Source of the DNA: Molanna angustata
Taxonomy: Eukaryota > Arthropoda > Insecta > Trichoptera > Molannidae
Reading direction: 5' to 3'
DNA length: 64,000 nucleotides
NCBI GenBank assembly: GCA_963576475.1
Contig: OY754981.1
Span: 30,604,132-30,668,131, forward strand
Each line of letters begins with the position of its first letter. The first letter of the stretch is position 1. The position numbers were made by a program, and so were the translations under genes. This document shows, piece after piece, positions 1-12,080 of the stretch. The notes beneath the pieces are model-generated. The model was not told where the DNA came from and did not search any database. It worked only from the letters and a program-made list of their open reading frames with translations.

Positions 1-140
1 TGTGATGAAACTTTCAGAAACTTTCTTGCTTGATAATCTGCAATAAAAAAATAATCTTAAAAATTGCGAATTCATAACCCCCGACTACCTACTGAGGAGT
101 AAAAAAATAGCGTTTGCTTTAACGAATAGCGTTTTCATTT
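1..140. repeat. Dispersed repeat, inverted mate at 62105-62245
   Basis: The first ~105 bases match the reverse complement of about 62105-62245, including the blocks around TGTGATGAAACTTTCAG, GATAATCTGCAAT and AATTGCGAATTCATAAC, with scattered indels. It is one diverged copy of an unclassified interspersed repeat and probably continues left of the window. Confidence 0.6.
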
Positions 141-1258
141 TATCTCAAGGCCGAATGTTTCGTATTCTTTTATGATTTAGACTTCTTACGTTTCCAGTTT
201 TCAGAATATAATTGCTTTATTGATTCACGTTCGACATTCATTCTGTTTGTGTCTATAAGCATCTAAATGGTTCTGATTTTTTATCTTTTTTAATATTTCT
301 TTCGTCATAAATGGATATGTAAGTACCTAAAAATTATTAAATATATTCAAATTTGAACTTTATTAAGTATCTATCATTGTTAATCTTTATTTGTAGCGCA
401 CTGGTGATCGAAGCCGAATATAGGTATGTGGCTAGTAAAATATATAGCTTGCTATTTAAAACAATATGACTATGAAGAATCCGTACGGAAAAAGCTCTCA
501 ATGATAAAAATGTGTCATTTGGGTTAACGCGAAAGGTTTATTTTGCGATACGTTCAAAATAGCGTTACTCATTCGCGAATTCTCAAAATAACCAATCCGC
601 GATCTATAAATATGTGTACAGAAAAGTAGTACAAAACGCGTAACACACGGGGAGTCGTAATCGTATATTATTTTTGAACGGAATCCAAGTATTTTATTTT
701 CGTTATAAATAACGACATGTCGAGAAGTCTTGGTTCAGACATTAAATTATTGGCTACATTGAATAATGTTTAAAAAACATACTTTAATCTAGGGAGGGCG
801 ACAATACTATCAAAAACAAAAGACTTTCCTTACAAATTATTAGTATGAGAGTTGATATGAAATCTAGATGGATGGATAGGTACTAATGTTAGGCTATGAT
901 ATGATAGTGAAGTCTGGCATCTGTTGTTGCTATTGTTTTGAGAGAATGAGTCATGGTAGGTATGCTGCGATGAACGGCCTCGTCGCCGTCTCTCGAGGTC
1001 TTCGTAAAGTCTGCTATGTGTGCCGCAGTACATCACTCTACCAATACTATCGTAAAGACCGGTTACTCTTCAGGGATACAGAACTCTCATCACCGCATTA
1101 TATAACACCTTTTATTTTGTGGTATTTTTTTGAAAACTTAATATACTCATTAAATTGAGAGATTTTCAAATATTAGTCTGATAGATTGACATTGAAACTG
1201 ATAGGATTTAAAAAATATATATCAATTAACATCTCCAGATTGAAGCGGCACAGAATAG

Positions 1259-1336
1259 AGGAAAATGGAGACAGGTGAAAGAGGCCTACACCCAGCAGTG
1301 GATGAAAGGCTAGGAAGAAGAAGAAGAAGAAGAACG
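1259..1336 (+). mobile_element. LINE 3'-end remnant with (GAA)n tail
   Basis: Read on the plus strand this gives WRQVKEAYTQQWMKG, a stop, then a (GAA)n run. A final ...EAY-QQW... peptide running into a short simple-repeat tail is what 5'-truncated insect non-LTR retrotransposons leave behind. Only the extreme 3' end remains. The family is not assigned. Confidence 0.5.
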
Positions 1337-2277
1337 TCTCCAGAAAACTCTTCAAAACCGAAGGGATTGAAGGACAGTCAGTTGGACTTCCTCCTTCGGA
1401 AGAGTCCAAGATCAAATGACCTTAGCCAAGATGAAGAATTTTTCTAAGCAATTTTATTATGTTTACTTGAAATTCTACAAGTCTTCAAAGTAAAATTATA
1501 CGATTTCTAATTTGTATGCAGAAAAATAACTATATTCACTTAGATTATTTATAATAGGTTCCTACTGAAAGTTATATTTTGGGATTTACGATTCGCTACA
1601 TAAACTTTGAGACGAAAAATATTTTGCTGATAATTTCTAAAAAATAAAAAGTTTTAATGGTACGATAGCCGTCGGTTGATGATAACGTCGTTAAAGAAAA
1701 TTTGTTACTTGTTGAGCTTTCTCTCTTCCTCTCTCTCGCAGACAACGCACGTTCCTGTCGTTTGTTGCATTGAAGCCAGAGCGAGACAACCTAATACTTA
1801 CCTGTTGCGATACATCCAGGTGTTTCGCATGGAATATTGCGAGATGTGTAACACACGACGAGTACATACATACATACATACATTCTTATATTGTTATTTT
1901 AATATCGCAATATTTACGAGCGTTATTTTATAACTGCCGAGTCAGGTGTCGGGTGAAAGAAGTGGAAAAATTTACGGAGTCAACCGGGTCAGAGAGGTGA
2001 CCTTCAGGAGCGGTGTTTCCTTGGAGTTTAATCTAAGGAAAAAGGATTCAAGTCAGCACACATATTAGGTCACTCAAAAACGTATTTGTATCAACTGAGC
2101 TAGAATGGTATAAATACTAGACTCCCAAGTATCAGCTCGATAGATTCGTATATACACTCAAACAGCGGCATGGCTGTAATATGAACTAAAATAATTACAT
2201 TATTTTACTTAAGGTTATGTGATCTAGTTGCTATATATTAAGTAGTTGACGTCCTTTTCAAATTTTAATTAAAATAA

Positions 2278-2560
2278 AATCAATTGTAAAATACCAGTAC
2301 AGACATAGGTAAGTGAAGTTAAAGAAAACCGAAATCGATCTAATAACGCCTGAATATAGCAGTCACGATTCAAGTTCAGAAATACAAAATTGTTCAATTT
2401 TATCAAATGATTCAAACTGGAAACAGTTAAAGCACGAATTACCTACCATTGAGAACATACAAATTCCGAAAGTTTTGCAGTTCTTACTGGCCGGGAAGTT
2501 AGTTTAAGTCGATTGCAAAATTCCAGTACAGTCACAGGTAGAAGTTAAAGAAAAAGGTAT
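2278..2560 (+). repeat. ~50-bp direct repeat flanking a protein-like 64-codon ORF
   Basis: Two imperfect copies of a ~50-bp sequence (about 2278-2330 and 2506-2560, both containing CCAGTACAG and GAAGTTAAAGAAAA) lie about 230 bp apart. Between them a plus-strand frame (2313-2507) stays open for 64 codons with a polar, protein-like composition. I do not recognise it. It could be a decayed fragment of a tandemly repeated coding sequence or chance. Confidence 0.35.
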
Positions 2561-3506
2561 AAAAATGATGTCACACAACACATTTCGATGACCTACACAT
2601 GTAGGTTAGAATGTTTAAAAATAATAACCTACAATGCCTGTTGATTGTGTTGAGTCAGAAGAAACAATTATTTTCATAGTCTTCTGGATTTCAGCTTCAA
2701 CTTCCTCAATTAAAAGTAGACTAGAAAAAATTGGTCTAATGTGACTTTTGGAAAGGCAACACATTATTTGTAATCATCCTAAATCATCTTAAATAGTCGC
2801 TTTATTTGTATTTATTTAACAATAGTTATGTATGAGTTTGGTCTTATCTGCAAAACATTTAATTTCCATCACAAATCCGATATTGTCCTTGTTATTTTTA
2901 ATATGAATACGAATTCTAGAAACTTTGTATTAAATCCTAAGCAATATTCCTGTTGTTCCTCGTATAAGCGTTGCGAAGGGTTCAATACCAGCGGATTAGC
3001 GAATGTTTATTAGAAATGTCATAGGATTTGTCACACTAATAATTGTTGAAAAATCGTGAGATGCTTTAATTGTAAATAATATTGTAGATTTATACTTTGC
3101 TATGAATAACCGATCGTGACACCTGATTTAATTGGTCAACACGAGGTCGTAATGGATGTGTAATATTTTAATACTATTATGACTCACAATTCTATGTATC
3201 TATGAATAATTTTATCAGGTTTTAATGAACAGATTATAAACATCAACAATAAACCATACTGCCTTAGCATGATGGTGATCAGTTCAACGAGATGGAATAA
3301 TGATTTTTATATACATACTAGAATCCATTTTCTCTGTACACGATATTGCGGCAAATGAAGATATGCAGCTCGTGTTTGCAAAGTAAAATAAAACTTGTCA
3401 TTGTCTTTCACATTGATTTTGAATATGTATTCTTTGAATTTACACATTTAAAATCTAATATGATTAGAAAGAGTTTCAAGGATTGACATTGGCTTTGTCG
3501 TTTCAG

Positions 3507-3647
3507 GTGGTCACAAGGAGTTTCACAGACGACATCGGGAGTTGTGCGAAGATGCCCTCCTACCTGGTGCCGGATCTCCAGCTGTAGTACCTGCTTCACC
3601 CAGCCTAGAGGGACAGCCCATGCTAGGTAGTCCAGTTGAACCTGCAG
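3507..3647 (+). CDS. puc: puckered-like JNK phosphatase, internal exon (end of rhodanese-like domain and linker)
   Basis: A 141-nt exon bounded by a TTTCAG acceptor and a GTAAGT donor. Read from its third base it gives 46 residues starting GHKEFHRRHRELCED, which matches the last strand and helix of the rhodanese/CH2 domain of MKP-5/DUSP10-type phosphatases (pattern GG-x-EF-x(5)-P/E-LCE). A Pro/Ser-rich linker with PVEPA at the end follows. In family members this N-terminal region docks MAP kinases. Phase 1 at both ends makes it a symmetric exon. The next exon continues in frame (G|AT gives Asp). The other two frames contain stops or break the match. The 5' exons with the start codon are outside the window. 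Calling it Puckered rather than another DUSP10-like paralogue rests on the catalytic exon. Confidence 0.85.
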
Positions 3648-6313
3648 GTAAGTTTAATGATCCCAAATCGAGTTAATCAATAATCTTTATAGTTCAGATT
3701 TCTTTTCAGAATTTTGAGTAGGTACTCTCAGACTTTGGCAAAAAGTTTTCCTAGAGTATGGCCGGCAAATCATTTCTACCAATATCGTATACCATATCCA
3801 AATGTAGAACACTTAGAACAGCAACGAATCAATAACTCGTGTATTCATTGATTCGTTGAAATTTTCCGAATCGATATGAACATGAAACATTATAAATAAA
3901 TTTTATTATAATATTAAATTGAATTATGGAATACCACAAGGTAACCGTCGAAACAATGAATATCATTATAAATAACTTTACAATTAAACAAAAAGTCTAA
4001 AAATACAGTCATTAGACCGATAGAATCACTCTAAGTAGTCTAAAAATTGAATTATAAATATTTGGCGATTGTTTTGAAATTCCAATTATCATATTTATAG
4101 TTGAAAGACTGGCAAAGATACATCAAAAAGCCAAAAATGTAGATATTCGACGAATACTTTTAACTCGGGTGAAAAAACATACCAAAAACACGAACTTTCT
4201 CCGCCTCCAGTATTGAAAGCACTTTTACACTTGATATTGTATTTTTTTATTATAGTCAATGAAGTACAAAAATATCTGATTCATACAATTTCGACAGGCA
4301 AAGGGCGTCGAACTCTTGCGTTAATATAATTCTTACAGCGTTTTTAAACTACAACACGAACACGATTATTGAAATCGGCCATTGTATTCGTATCAAAATT
4401 GTAACAATATAACTAACTATAGCTACTTTACTTTTTGTTGTTCGATATTCTTGAATATTCATCGATTCCCGCGCTCTTTCAATTATTATTGTTGTATTGG
4501 TATGTTGGTGATTCATTTTAATTATTCGTATTTATTGCTCTGATTATTTTCTTCGTTCATGTGCGGTATGTTGTATATCGTTGCCAATGAATAGAGCTCC
4601 GATGATAGTATTGGTTATTTTATTGGTAATAATGCTAACGCCGTCGACTACTCCGACTACACTGTTTATAATTGCCAGTTAATTATTGACTTATCAATTA
4701 AATGCTGATTGATAAATTGCATTTCGAATTCCAATACAACTCGTGTGTAAACTCAAGTCATTTACTTGATCTGTCATAATATTTTTTTAAGAATTTCGTA
4801 GGTTATAAAGATTGATGTTATACAGTTTACCGGTACAAATATGTCCAAAACTATGATATCGCGAAGGTTAGGTTATCGATTATGTTTGAAATTCAGATAT
4901 TACATAGCTATTGACGAATCGACATCTATTCACTATTCTGTAAAATCAGTCTTATTATTTATCCATTTGTACATAACTTTTCATGCAACTTCACCTTAAA
5001 TCAAATGTCACATTTTGATGAAATGATTTGTTCGAAAAACTATGGCCAAAAATAGATCCTATTTGTTATTTTTGCTTTGAAATTCCCGCGGTGTTTTAGA
5101 TATTCTTTTTAATCCAATTATAGTTTTGGAAATCCCGTAATCAACAAACTGTGTCCGTTACAATGATTTTTCTTGGACTTAATTTGCGGTCAAAAATGGG
5201 TATCACATCAAGTCAAAAAATAGCAAATTACAAGATCCACATGACACCGCAGATTTCCCCGAAGTGGCGACCGCATAGGGAAAATATTCCATGTGCTTCC
5301 GATTGTGAAGAAAAGAGTTTAGGTATAATAGTCAACAAGGATTCTCATTAGGTAATCGAATGATGGATTAGTAAGCACTTTTACAGATGTCATTGTTGAT
5401 GATTCAGTTAAGGTTTCGTCATTTGTAACGTTCGCTTTATTATGGCGCAATGTTATTGATTCAGCGAAATAACATACTACCCTAATTTACAAAGAAATAC
5501 AATTATTAAGTCCACGTTAAGTGTTGGGTATTTTCATATTTTAAAGATTATGCCTTTTTTTGGTGATCTATGTATGTCTCATTTCTCAGTTCTTGGTTGA
5601 ATTTTGATTCTTTGTTATTTGTGACCCGTGATTGTTTGATTGTAAGGTTATTTTTGTATTGCATTCAGTAATTCTTGCATCAGTTTGTTTTTGATCTTGA
5701 GCATTTTATCTTAATATGAGATGGATCGATGGCAGAGCGGTTAGCGCGCTGGGCTAGTAATCCAGTCATCGCGAGTTCGAATCCTGCCTCGACCGATTTC
5801 GTTCACCTATAGCAAGCATTTATGCTTATTTTAGGGAACGTAGGAAGATGTATATGTACTTGTTGGACATATTCATAAAAAAAATCTAATTTCTTGCTTA
5901 TAATAGGTTCACATAAATTTTCATCGTTATTTACTCTCGAGATCATGTTTTATCGTTTTGACAAGCTTTCATACACTCTTCAAGAATATACCTACGTTGA
6001 GATTACGTATGAAGTATTGGTTTAGAAAACAAAATTGATATATTTTTGTATTTGTATAAACATGTACAACTGTGTAGGTATTGCTTCTTACGTGTATGAG
6101 TTATTACGTGTATGAATTGCTTCTTATGCGTATGAGTTATGGCAGTTATGTTTTCATAAATGTAATGATATACCTTTAGTCCTGTACTTTGGGTTTTACG
6201 TGATTTAAATCATGGAAGTGAAGTTTGAAAATAGTGTGTGATGAATCTGGACTGAAAAGATTTTTGATAGACTCGTATTCATAGTTTCTAATTATTCCAT
6301 TTTTTAAATTCAG
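3648..6313 (+). other. puc intron 1 (2.67 kb)
   Basis: A GT-AG phase-1 intron (donor GTAAGT at 3648, acceptor AAATTCAG ending 6313). AT-rich, with no convincing internal exon. It holds one tRNA-derived SINE at about 5722-5886. The 66-codon frame at 5151-5351 has no recognisable similarity and is probably chance. Confidence 0.85.
5722..5886 (+). mobile_element. tRNA-derived SINE, family A, copy 1
   Basis: The head is a ~73-nt tRNA-like sequence with box A (TGGCAGAGCGG), an anticodon stem-loop reading CTAGTAA, a clear box B (AGTTCGAATCCTG) and closing GGTCGA/TCGACC arms. It has a non-tRNA body instead of a tRNA terminator. The body (CAAGCATTTATGCTTA, then GGAACGTAGGAAGATGTATATG) recurs at 29839 and, inverted, at 33105, so this is a SINE and not a working tRNA gene. 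Confidence 0.75.
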
Positions 6314-6547
6314 ATATTGACAATCACCCCGCCTCCAGAGTTCTTCCGTTCCTTTATCTCGGCAACGGCAAGGATGCCGCAGATCCCGCTAGACTCAGAG
6401 AACTAGGAACCACCTGCGTGTTGAACGTAACCTGCTCTTTACCTGGTCTTCCGCCGGGCGCTGGCATCACGCATAAGCGCATCCCAGCCAGCGATTCGGG
6501 ACAGCAGAACCTCAAGCAGTATTTCGACGAAGCTTTCGAGTTTATCG
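6314..6547 (+). CDS. puc: puckered-like JNK phosphatase, exon with N-terminal half of the catalytic domain
   Basis: A 234-nt exon (acceptor AAATTCAG, donor GTGAGT), phase 1 at both ends, encoding 77 residues plus the split codons. It begins DIDNHPASRVLPFLYLGN, the canonical start of the dual-specificity phosphatase fold (xPFLYLGN-xxDA). It continues through CVLNVTC and ends IPASDSGQQNLKQYFDEAFEFI. The Asp of IPASDS is the expected general acid, and QNLKQYF-EAF-FI is nearly invariant in the DUSP10/Puckered group. The protein dephosphorylates Thr and Tyr of MAP kinases; Drosophila Puckered acts on JNK (Basket). It splices in frame into the cysteine-loop exon 30.8 kb downstream. Being symmetric, this exon could be skipped without a frameshift, which would delete the general acid. 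Confidence 0.95.
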
Positions 6548-6679
6548 GTGAGTAACATTTGAAAGATATCTTTAAATATACCAAATACAGTAAAAAAGAG
6601 AATTAAAAATAAAGGTTTTTATTTTACGATAAACTTTTGATTGATTGCTTAATATGTAAGGAACTATATTTATTAATTA

Positions 6680-6985
6680 AGTGATGAGTTTTTCGGGGTC
6701 TTTGGCCGTCTCTGGCTGGTCGTCTGAGACCATTTTTGTCTAGGACGTTCAGTTTATCGGGCGCTCGGCCAAATATTACGACTCGTCCGTCCACTACTAC
6801 TCATTCTGGGCCAAACTCGAATTTATGTTATATTCAACAGATCCGCACATATGACTCACATCATAACGCGGGCTATTATTAATCGGACCCCGAGGTCTAA
6901 TCCGTAACGAAGGGGGTACCTATTATTTTCCTCGTTATGTGGAAATTCCTGGTGGAATTCATTTGCTGGAGTTCGATGACATCAT
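6680..6985. promoter_or_regulatory. GC-richer intronic block with AP-1 site, next to the LINE insertion
   Basis: About 300 bp that is clearly less AT-rich than its surroundings, with few homopolymers and an AP-1 heptamer at 6852-6858. Its composition looks like conserved non-coding or old coding-derived DNA. No protein similarity recognised in any frame. The LINE 3' tail begins directly at its right edge. Confidence 0.3.
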
Positions 6986-7312
6986 CAGTAATTTATTTAT
7001 TTATTTATTTATTTTATTTTGGGAAACAAAACAGCTGTTACATGTTTTACATTAATAAAAAAATAACAATCAGGAAAGTAAGCCAATTACATTGTTCCAC
7101 AGATTAATATACATAATAAAGACAATTCAGTACAAAGTCAAAGACAAAAGTGTGGTGTAAGTGTACAATTGTGATGTGTGTGTATGTGTGTGTATTTTAT
7201 GAAGCGAGGGTGGGACATGAAGAAAGGTAGGAGAGGAGGAAAGGGTGAGTTGTCATATTAATACAGTATTGGACATACCAAAAATTGTACAATTTGGTAG
7301 ATAAAGTATTCA

Positions 7313-10185
7313 TTATAATATTGATGTTAGTTGTTTTTTTAATGAATGTAGGCTATTGTTAAAAATATCTGGCTTATGATTAAGGTTATTGTACATATTG
7401 CAGCTGCGGTTAATAAAAGTGTTGTTTGCATAGTTTGTTCTTGAGTATTTAGTGTAAAAGAGGAGGTTCTGGCGGTTTTGTCTGGCGGGGCAGTTGAATG
7501 GGATTTGTCCTAAGAGATACGGACTATCTATTTGGTTGTTAAGTAATTTATATAGGAAACATATATCAGTTATACCCCTTCTTTTGTTAAGTGGTAACAT
7601 TTGGTGATGTTTTAAAGATTCCTCATAACTGATACCAAATCGCCTAGTTCTAAAATCGAGGTGTTTGATGAATTTTTTTTGGATTCTTTCTATGTTATTT
7701 ATGTGCAACTTATAATGAGGATTCCATACAGTGGTTGCGAATTCCACGTGACTTCGAACATATGCGTTAAATAAAATTTTTAGACAGTCAATATTCTTAA
7801 ATGGTTTGGTCACCCTTAGGACAAAGCCTAAACCCTTGTAGCTTCTACTAATAACATTATTAATGTGGGAAATAAAGTTAAATTATCGTCCACAATTACT
7901 CCCAGGTCTTTTGCCTCGGATTTACGGGAGAGACTGGAGTCATTGATTTTGTAAATGAATTCGATGGGAGTTTTTATTCTTTTAAATGTTACAATGAAAC
8001 ATTTTCCGGTGTTAAGGTAAAGATGGTTTTTTTTGCAGTATTCGGTGAGATTGTCAATGTCATTTTGTAGTTGTAGGCAGTCTTGAGTTGATCGAATAGT
8101 TTTAAATAATTTAGTGTCGTCAGCAAATAGAATTATTTCGGAATTTTTAATACAAGTGGATATGTCATTTATATATATAAGAAAGAGCAAAGCTCCAAGA
8201 TGAGATCCTTGAGGAACTCCGGATGGTGTAGGTCTAAAGCATGATGTAAACCCTCTCACAGCAACTGCTTGAGATCGATTCTTAACATAAGATTCAAGCC
8301 ATCTATATAGATTACCGCGTATGCCGAAGTTCCAAATTTTTAATAACAAAATGTCGTGGTTAATCTTGTCAAAGGCTTTAGCGAAATCCATGTAAATCGC
8401 GTCAAGTTGGTAATTCTCATGTAGAGCTGATATTGCGACCTGAGAGAATTCTAAAATATTTGTTTCAACTGATCTTTTACAAAGAAATCCATGTTGCCTT
8501 TCGGAGATTGCAGTCCTAATAATTGGGTTAATTTGGTCTACAACAATTTTTTCTAATATCTTACTGAATAATGTCAGCTTAGAAATCGGTCTATAGTTTT
8601 CAATATTATTAACATCGCCGTTTTTGTGGATAGGGGTAATGAGTGCTCTTTTCCATATATTTGGTAAGGAGCCCTCGCTAAAGGTTCGTTGGAAAATTAT
8701 AGCTAGGGGAACGGAAATTTCTGCAGCGCACTCCTTTATTAATATTGCTGGTATATTATCACAACCTGGTCCTTTGGTAACATTTATGCTTGCTAGGTAT
8801 TTATACACCATGTTGTGGTTTATTTCAATATTTTCTAAGGTGATGTTAGGATTAAATTCGGCTCGAATTTGATCTGTTAATGAAATTGGTGTGTCAAGAA
8901 AGACTGAACTAAAGTAGTCATTAAATGCATTGCATATTGATTGGCCATCATGAACAGTTAATTGATTGTAGTTCATTGTGCTTGGTAAATTATTATTTGC
9001 GGATCGCTTAGATTTTACAAACGACCATAGTTTTTTGGGACTTTGTTTGATAGCTGATTCTATATTGGTTAAATACTGTTGGTAACACAGATGTGTTATA
9101 CGTTTTTGTCGCGCACGTAAGATAGAAAATGATTGATAGTCGACGGGATTTCCAAATTTTCTCCAATTTTTATGGTATTTTGATTTTTCTTTAATAATTT
9201 TAATGAGTGATTTATTAAACCACGGAGGATAATTCGTCGTTGAGGAGATTATCTTTGTTGGCACACAGTTTGATGTTAAGTTATTTAGGACATTGTAAAA
9301 TATAGTTAGGGAATCCTCTACGTTTAGGTTAGTTAACTGTTCTTCCCAATTCATGTTCCGTAATTCTGTCCTAATTTTATTATAATCAGCTTTATGGAAT
9401 AATTGTATTTTCCTAGTATTTTGGTTTAAGGTTTTATTAACAGAGTCATTGATGTTATCTTTGATAATAACCTCCACCGATTTATGATGACAATCTTCTG
9501 GGACTAGAGGATATTCGCAGGGTGAAATAAAACAATTGTGGGAGTTCGAGATAATTAAGTCCAGGATTTTTCCCGTTGCGTTTCGGTGGGTATTATGTTG
9601 GTACATAGATGTTAGTGATAGAAAATCTACGAGCAAGGAGACAGAAGGAGAATTTGATAGGATTTGTGGTATTGTTTCAGAATTACTATGATCAAGAATC
9701 CAGTCAATCTGAGGAAGATTATAGTCGCCAGTCAGTATATAACTGTCGTCGGGATACTGCATGAGTATGTTATCAACAGTATTTAAGTGAGCTTGCAGAT
9801 TGTTATAGTGGGTGGCTCCTGGTGGATGATAGCTACAACAGATATTCATTCGTTTTGAAGGGGTTATCTCAATTGATGCCCAGATATCTTCCGCTAGTGA
9901 CGACCATGTAGGGTGATGTTTGGGATTTAGAGTTGATTTAATGGCGATTAAAACACCACCACCCAGTCTTTTGTTCATTCTTTCGTAATCTCTGTCCCTG
10001 CGAAAGACGGTATATTTGGAATCAAACAATTCTGAACTGTGTATGCTTTCCAATAACCACGTTTCGGTGAGGCAAATAATATCATAATCACTACTCAGGC
10101 AATTCAGATAGAATGTGTCGGTTTTACTTCTTAGACCTCGAACATTTTGTATGTAAAGATTAATCATCATGACTATTAGGAACAT
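7313..10185 (-). pseudogene. LINE ORF2: AP-endonuclease/reverse transcriptase, single frameshift
   Basis: Minus-strand frame 10185-7828 (785 codons) runs from the apurinic endonuclease (INLYIQNVRGLRSK start, catalytic LTETWL, GDYNLPQIDW, a C-H-H-K-S-V motif where SDHxxV is usual) into the reverse transcriptase. RT motifs are PIHKNGD...NYRPIS, AFDKINHDIL, GVPQGSHLGALLF and the catalytic box FADDTKLF. Around 7875-7885 the frame slips by one base. The shifted frame (FISHINNVISRSYKGLGF) continues smoothly into the C-terminal 166-codon ORF ending at 7313. Apart from this single slip it is open throughout, so the copy is barely degraded. It encodes the machinery for target-primed reverse transcription. 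Initiation may use Met-7 (ATGATTAATC) rather than the first Met. Confidence 0.9.
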
Positions 10186-10973
10186 ATATTAAAACATATA
10201 TAAAATTTTGTAGAGAGACGTAATCTATTTGGTCTAAGTATGTAAGAAGTTGTATAGAATATGAGCAGTGAATGGGGACTAAAACATACACCAGGTGCGT
10301 TAATAATAATTGACATATGAGAATAAAATTAGCATAATATTCAGCAAGATAAGAGAAAATTAACATGGTTTTCAAGTAAGCGTATATTATTTGAGGTAAA
10401 TAATTAATTTGTAAATAAATAAAAAATATATAAATCTGGGAATCGTTATTTGGAATACCATTTCGGTAAATGTAAATAAAAATTTGGATATAGTTAAGAG
10501 AAATTATGTGTTTGAAAGGATATATAATTATTTCGCCATCAAATATTAGTAAGGTATTTAAAACTAGCAATAGAATCAAGTCATAAGTTACAAAGAGCGA
10601 CGCAATGATACAATTATACTGGTTCATTTTAAAAATCATAGTTATTTATATACATAATAATTTGAAGAGAAGAGAATATAAGTAGGGAATGACCATTTTA
10701 CATCTATACTATTATAATTGTATTGAATGACAACTTGTATGGAGGGTAGTGATTGGGTTACGACTTCGAGGTAAAAGCAGATACGAAAGTGAGGGATGGG
10801 AAAAAGGAATTTATGTGTGTAGTGAATGTGATAAGGTTGAATTATGTTGAAAAAAAGTGTATATGAAATTAAAATGTATAAAACATTTGAGAGACCCGAA
10901 TTATGAAATTTCAAATAAAAATTAAATCTAAAAATAAAATATGAAAATAAAATATAAGATAGTAGGGATGATA
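10186..10973 (-). other. Long AT-rich spacer between LINE ORF1 and ORF2
   Basis: 788 bases separate the ORF1 stop from the ORF2 start. It is strongly AT-rich. The minus-strand frames in it (10160-10639 and 10642-11067) are low-complexity Ile/Tyr/Leu strings with no domain, so I do not call them genes. This is longer than the short overlap or gap usual in two-ORF LINEs. Confidence 0.6.
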
Positions 10974-12080
10974 CTAGTTTATCTTTTGAAGGTCTTTCTC
11001 CGAGGAAATGGTGATTGGAGGTGAAGTATCGTTGCGTCGAGCGAATATACGGCAATTTCTGGTCCACACATAACGAAAATTTTTCAATTTTGCGGCATCT
11101 TTCGTCTTTTTTAGAAGTTTTTTATTTTCCGAAGTAAGATGTTCATTGATGTAAATTGGATCATTTTTATTTATGAATCCAAGGTCAGAGATCTTTAGGC
11201 CCTTCTTTTTTCTAATAGCAGAGATCAGATGATTTTTCAGCGAAGATTCCCTTAGTTTTACGATGATGCTTTTTGGACGAGTGTTATTTGATGATATATG
11301 TGCTGTTCGCGTAGCGAAGTCGATATCTTTTTCACTTAAATCCACTCCAACGGATTTGGCGACCAGTAATATTATGTCGATCGTTTTTTCATTTGGTGTT
11401 TCTGGTATTCCCGTGAGCTCCAGGTTGTTGCGTCGGGAAAATTGCTCGAGTGTGTTTACTTTATTTTCTAGGTAGATAATTTTATTTGTGGCCGATTCTA
11501 TTTTATTTTCGAGAATGTCAATTTTTTTACACTTACTCATCGCTTCCTTCAGATCCAATTCAAATGTTTCTATTTTTGAGTTAAAAAATGTCATGGAAGC
11601 TTTAAAATCAGTAAATTGTGTTTGTAGTAGTTGCAAAGTATCATGCATGGGTTTAAGCGCTGCCAGTTCCAATTTTAAATCTCGAAGTTGCTGAAGGACA
11701 TCGCTGTCGATTTTGGAGAATTGCTTAGTTTCAGTTTTGTCTAAATTATTTTTTTCCCCTGGCAACATTGATGAATTTGTTTTGCCGGCGCCAAGCGAGA
11801 TGTCATTCGATGAAGTTTGTGAGTGTTTTGGTGTAATATCGGTGTTAGCTGATATGTGTCTTGAGTTTAACGTTTCCTCTGAACCCATACTATCCCTAGT
11901 GTCCTTGCATGTATAACATAACCAGGTGTTTTTGTATGACTTCGACATTTTCTTGAAATTTGTCATTGATATACCCGCACAAACACAGTGATAAGACAAA
12001 TTGCACTGTTGACAGATAATGCATTCTTCTGTAATCACTGTGTCGCTGCAACGGGAGCATTTATGTCCTCTTGTAGCCAT
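10974..12080 (-). CDS. LINE ORF1: PHD-finger, coiled coil and baculovirus-FP-like domain protein
   Basis: A 368-codon intact minus-strand ORF. Residues ~8-60 form a PHD/RING-type zinc finger (C-x2-C...C-x2-C-x4-H-x2-C...C-x2-C, with WLCYTC at the end). Residues ~125-215 are a heptad-rich coiled coil. From ~FSRRNNLELTGIPET onward the sequence resembles the domain annotated as baculovirus-FP-like in many lepidopteran retrotransposon ORF1 proteins, with the typical R-N-N-L/I-E-I/L-x-G-I-P motif. It is probably an RNA-binding, trimerising nucleic-acid chaperone acting in the element's RNP. It starts at 12080, just inside the element's 5' end, and lies upstream of ORF2. The sequence is unbroken, consistent with a young copy. 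Confidence 0.88.
   Translation of the reverse strand: MATRGHKCSRCSDTVITEECIICQQCNLSYHCVCAGISMTNFKKMSKSYKNTWLCYTCKDTRDSMGSEETLNSRHISANTDITPKHSQTSSNDISLGAGKTNSSMLPGEKNNLDKTETKQFSKIDSDVLQQLRDLKLELAALKPMHDTLQLLQTQFTDFKASMTFFNSKIETFELDLKEAMSKCKKIDILENKIESATNKIIYLENKVNTLEQFSRRNNLELTGIPETPNEKTIDIILLVAKSVGVDLSEKDIDFATRTAHISSNNTRPKSIIVKLRESSLKNHLISAIRKKKGLKISDLGFINKNDPIYINEHLTSENKKLLKKTKDAAKLKNFRYVWTRNCRIFARRNDTSPPITISSEKDLQKIN

Larger units (their letters stand above)
1..3506. other. Upstream intron of puc; no coding exon recognised
   Basis: AT-rich DNA before the first recognised exon. The exon at 3507 starts with two bases that complete a codon, so an intron must end at 3506 (polypyrimidine-CAG acceptor at 3497-3506) and the 5' exons lie further left. 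The stretch holds a repeat copy, a LINE tail remnant near 1260, a direct repeat near 2280-2560, and AP-1 heptamers at 947, 2651 and 3180. No other gene is supported. Confidence 0.7.

Noticed and set aside
5722..5800. tRNA gene (Thr-like anticodon)
   Set aside because: The same tRNA-like head and non-tRNA body recur at 29839 and 33105 with different anticodons, so it is a SINE.
10160..11067. 159- and 141-codon minus-strand ORFs between LINE ORF1 and ORF2
   Set aside because: Low-complexity AT-driven sequence without domains. One overlaps the true end of ORF1 in another frame.
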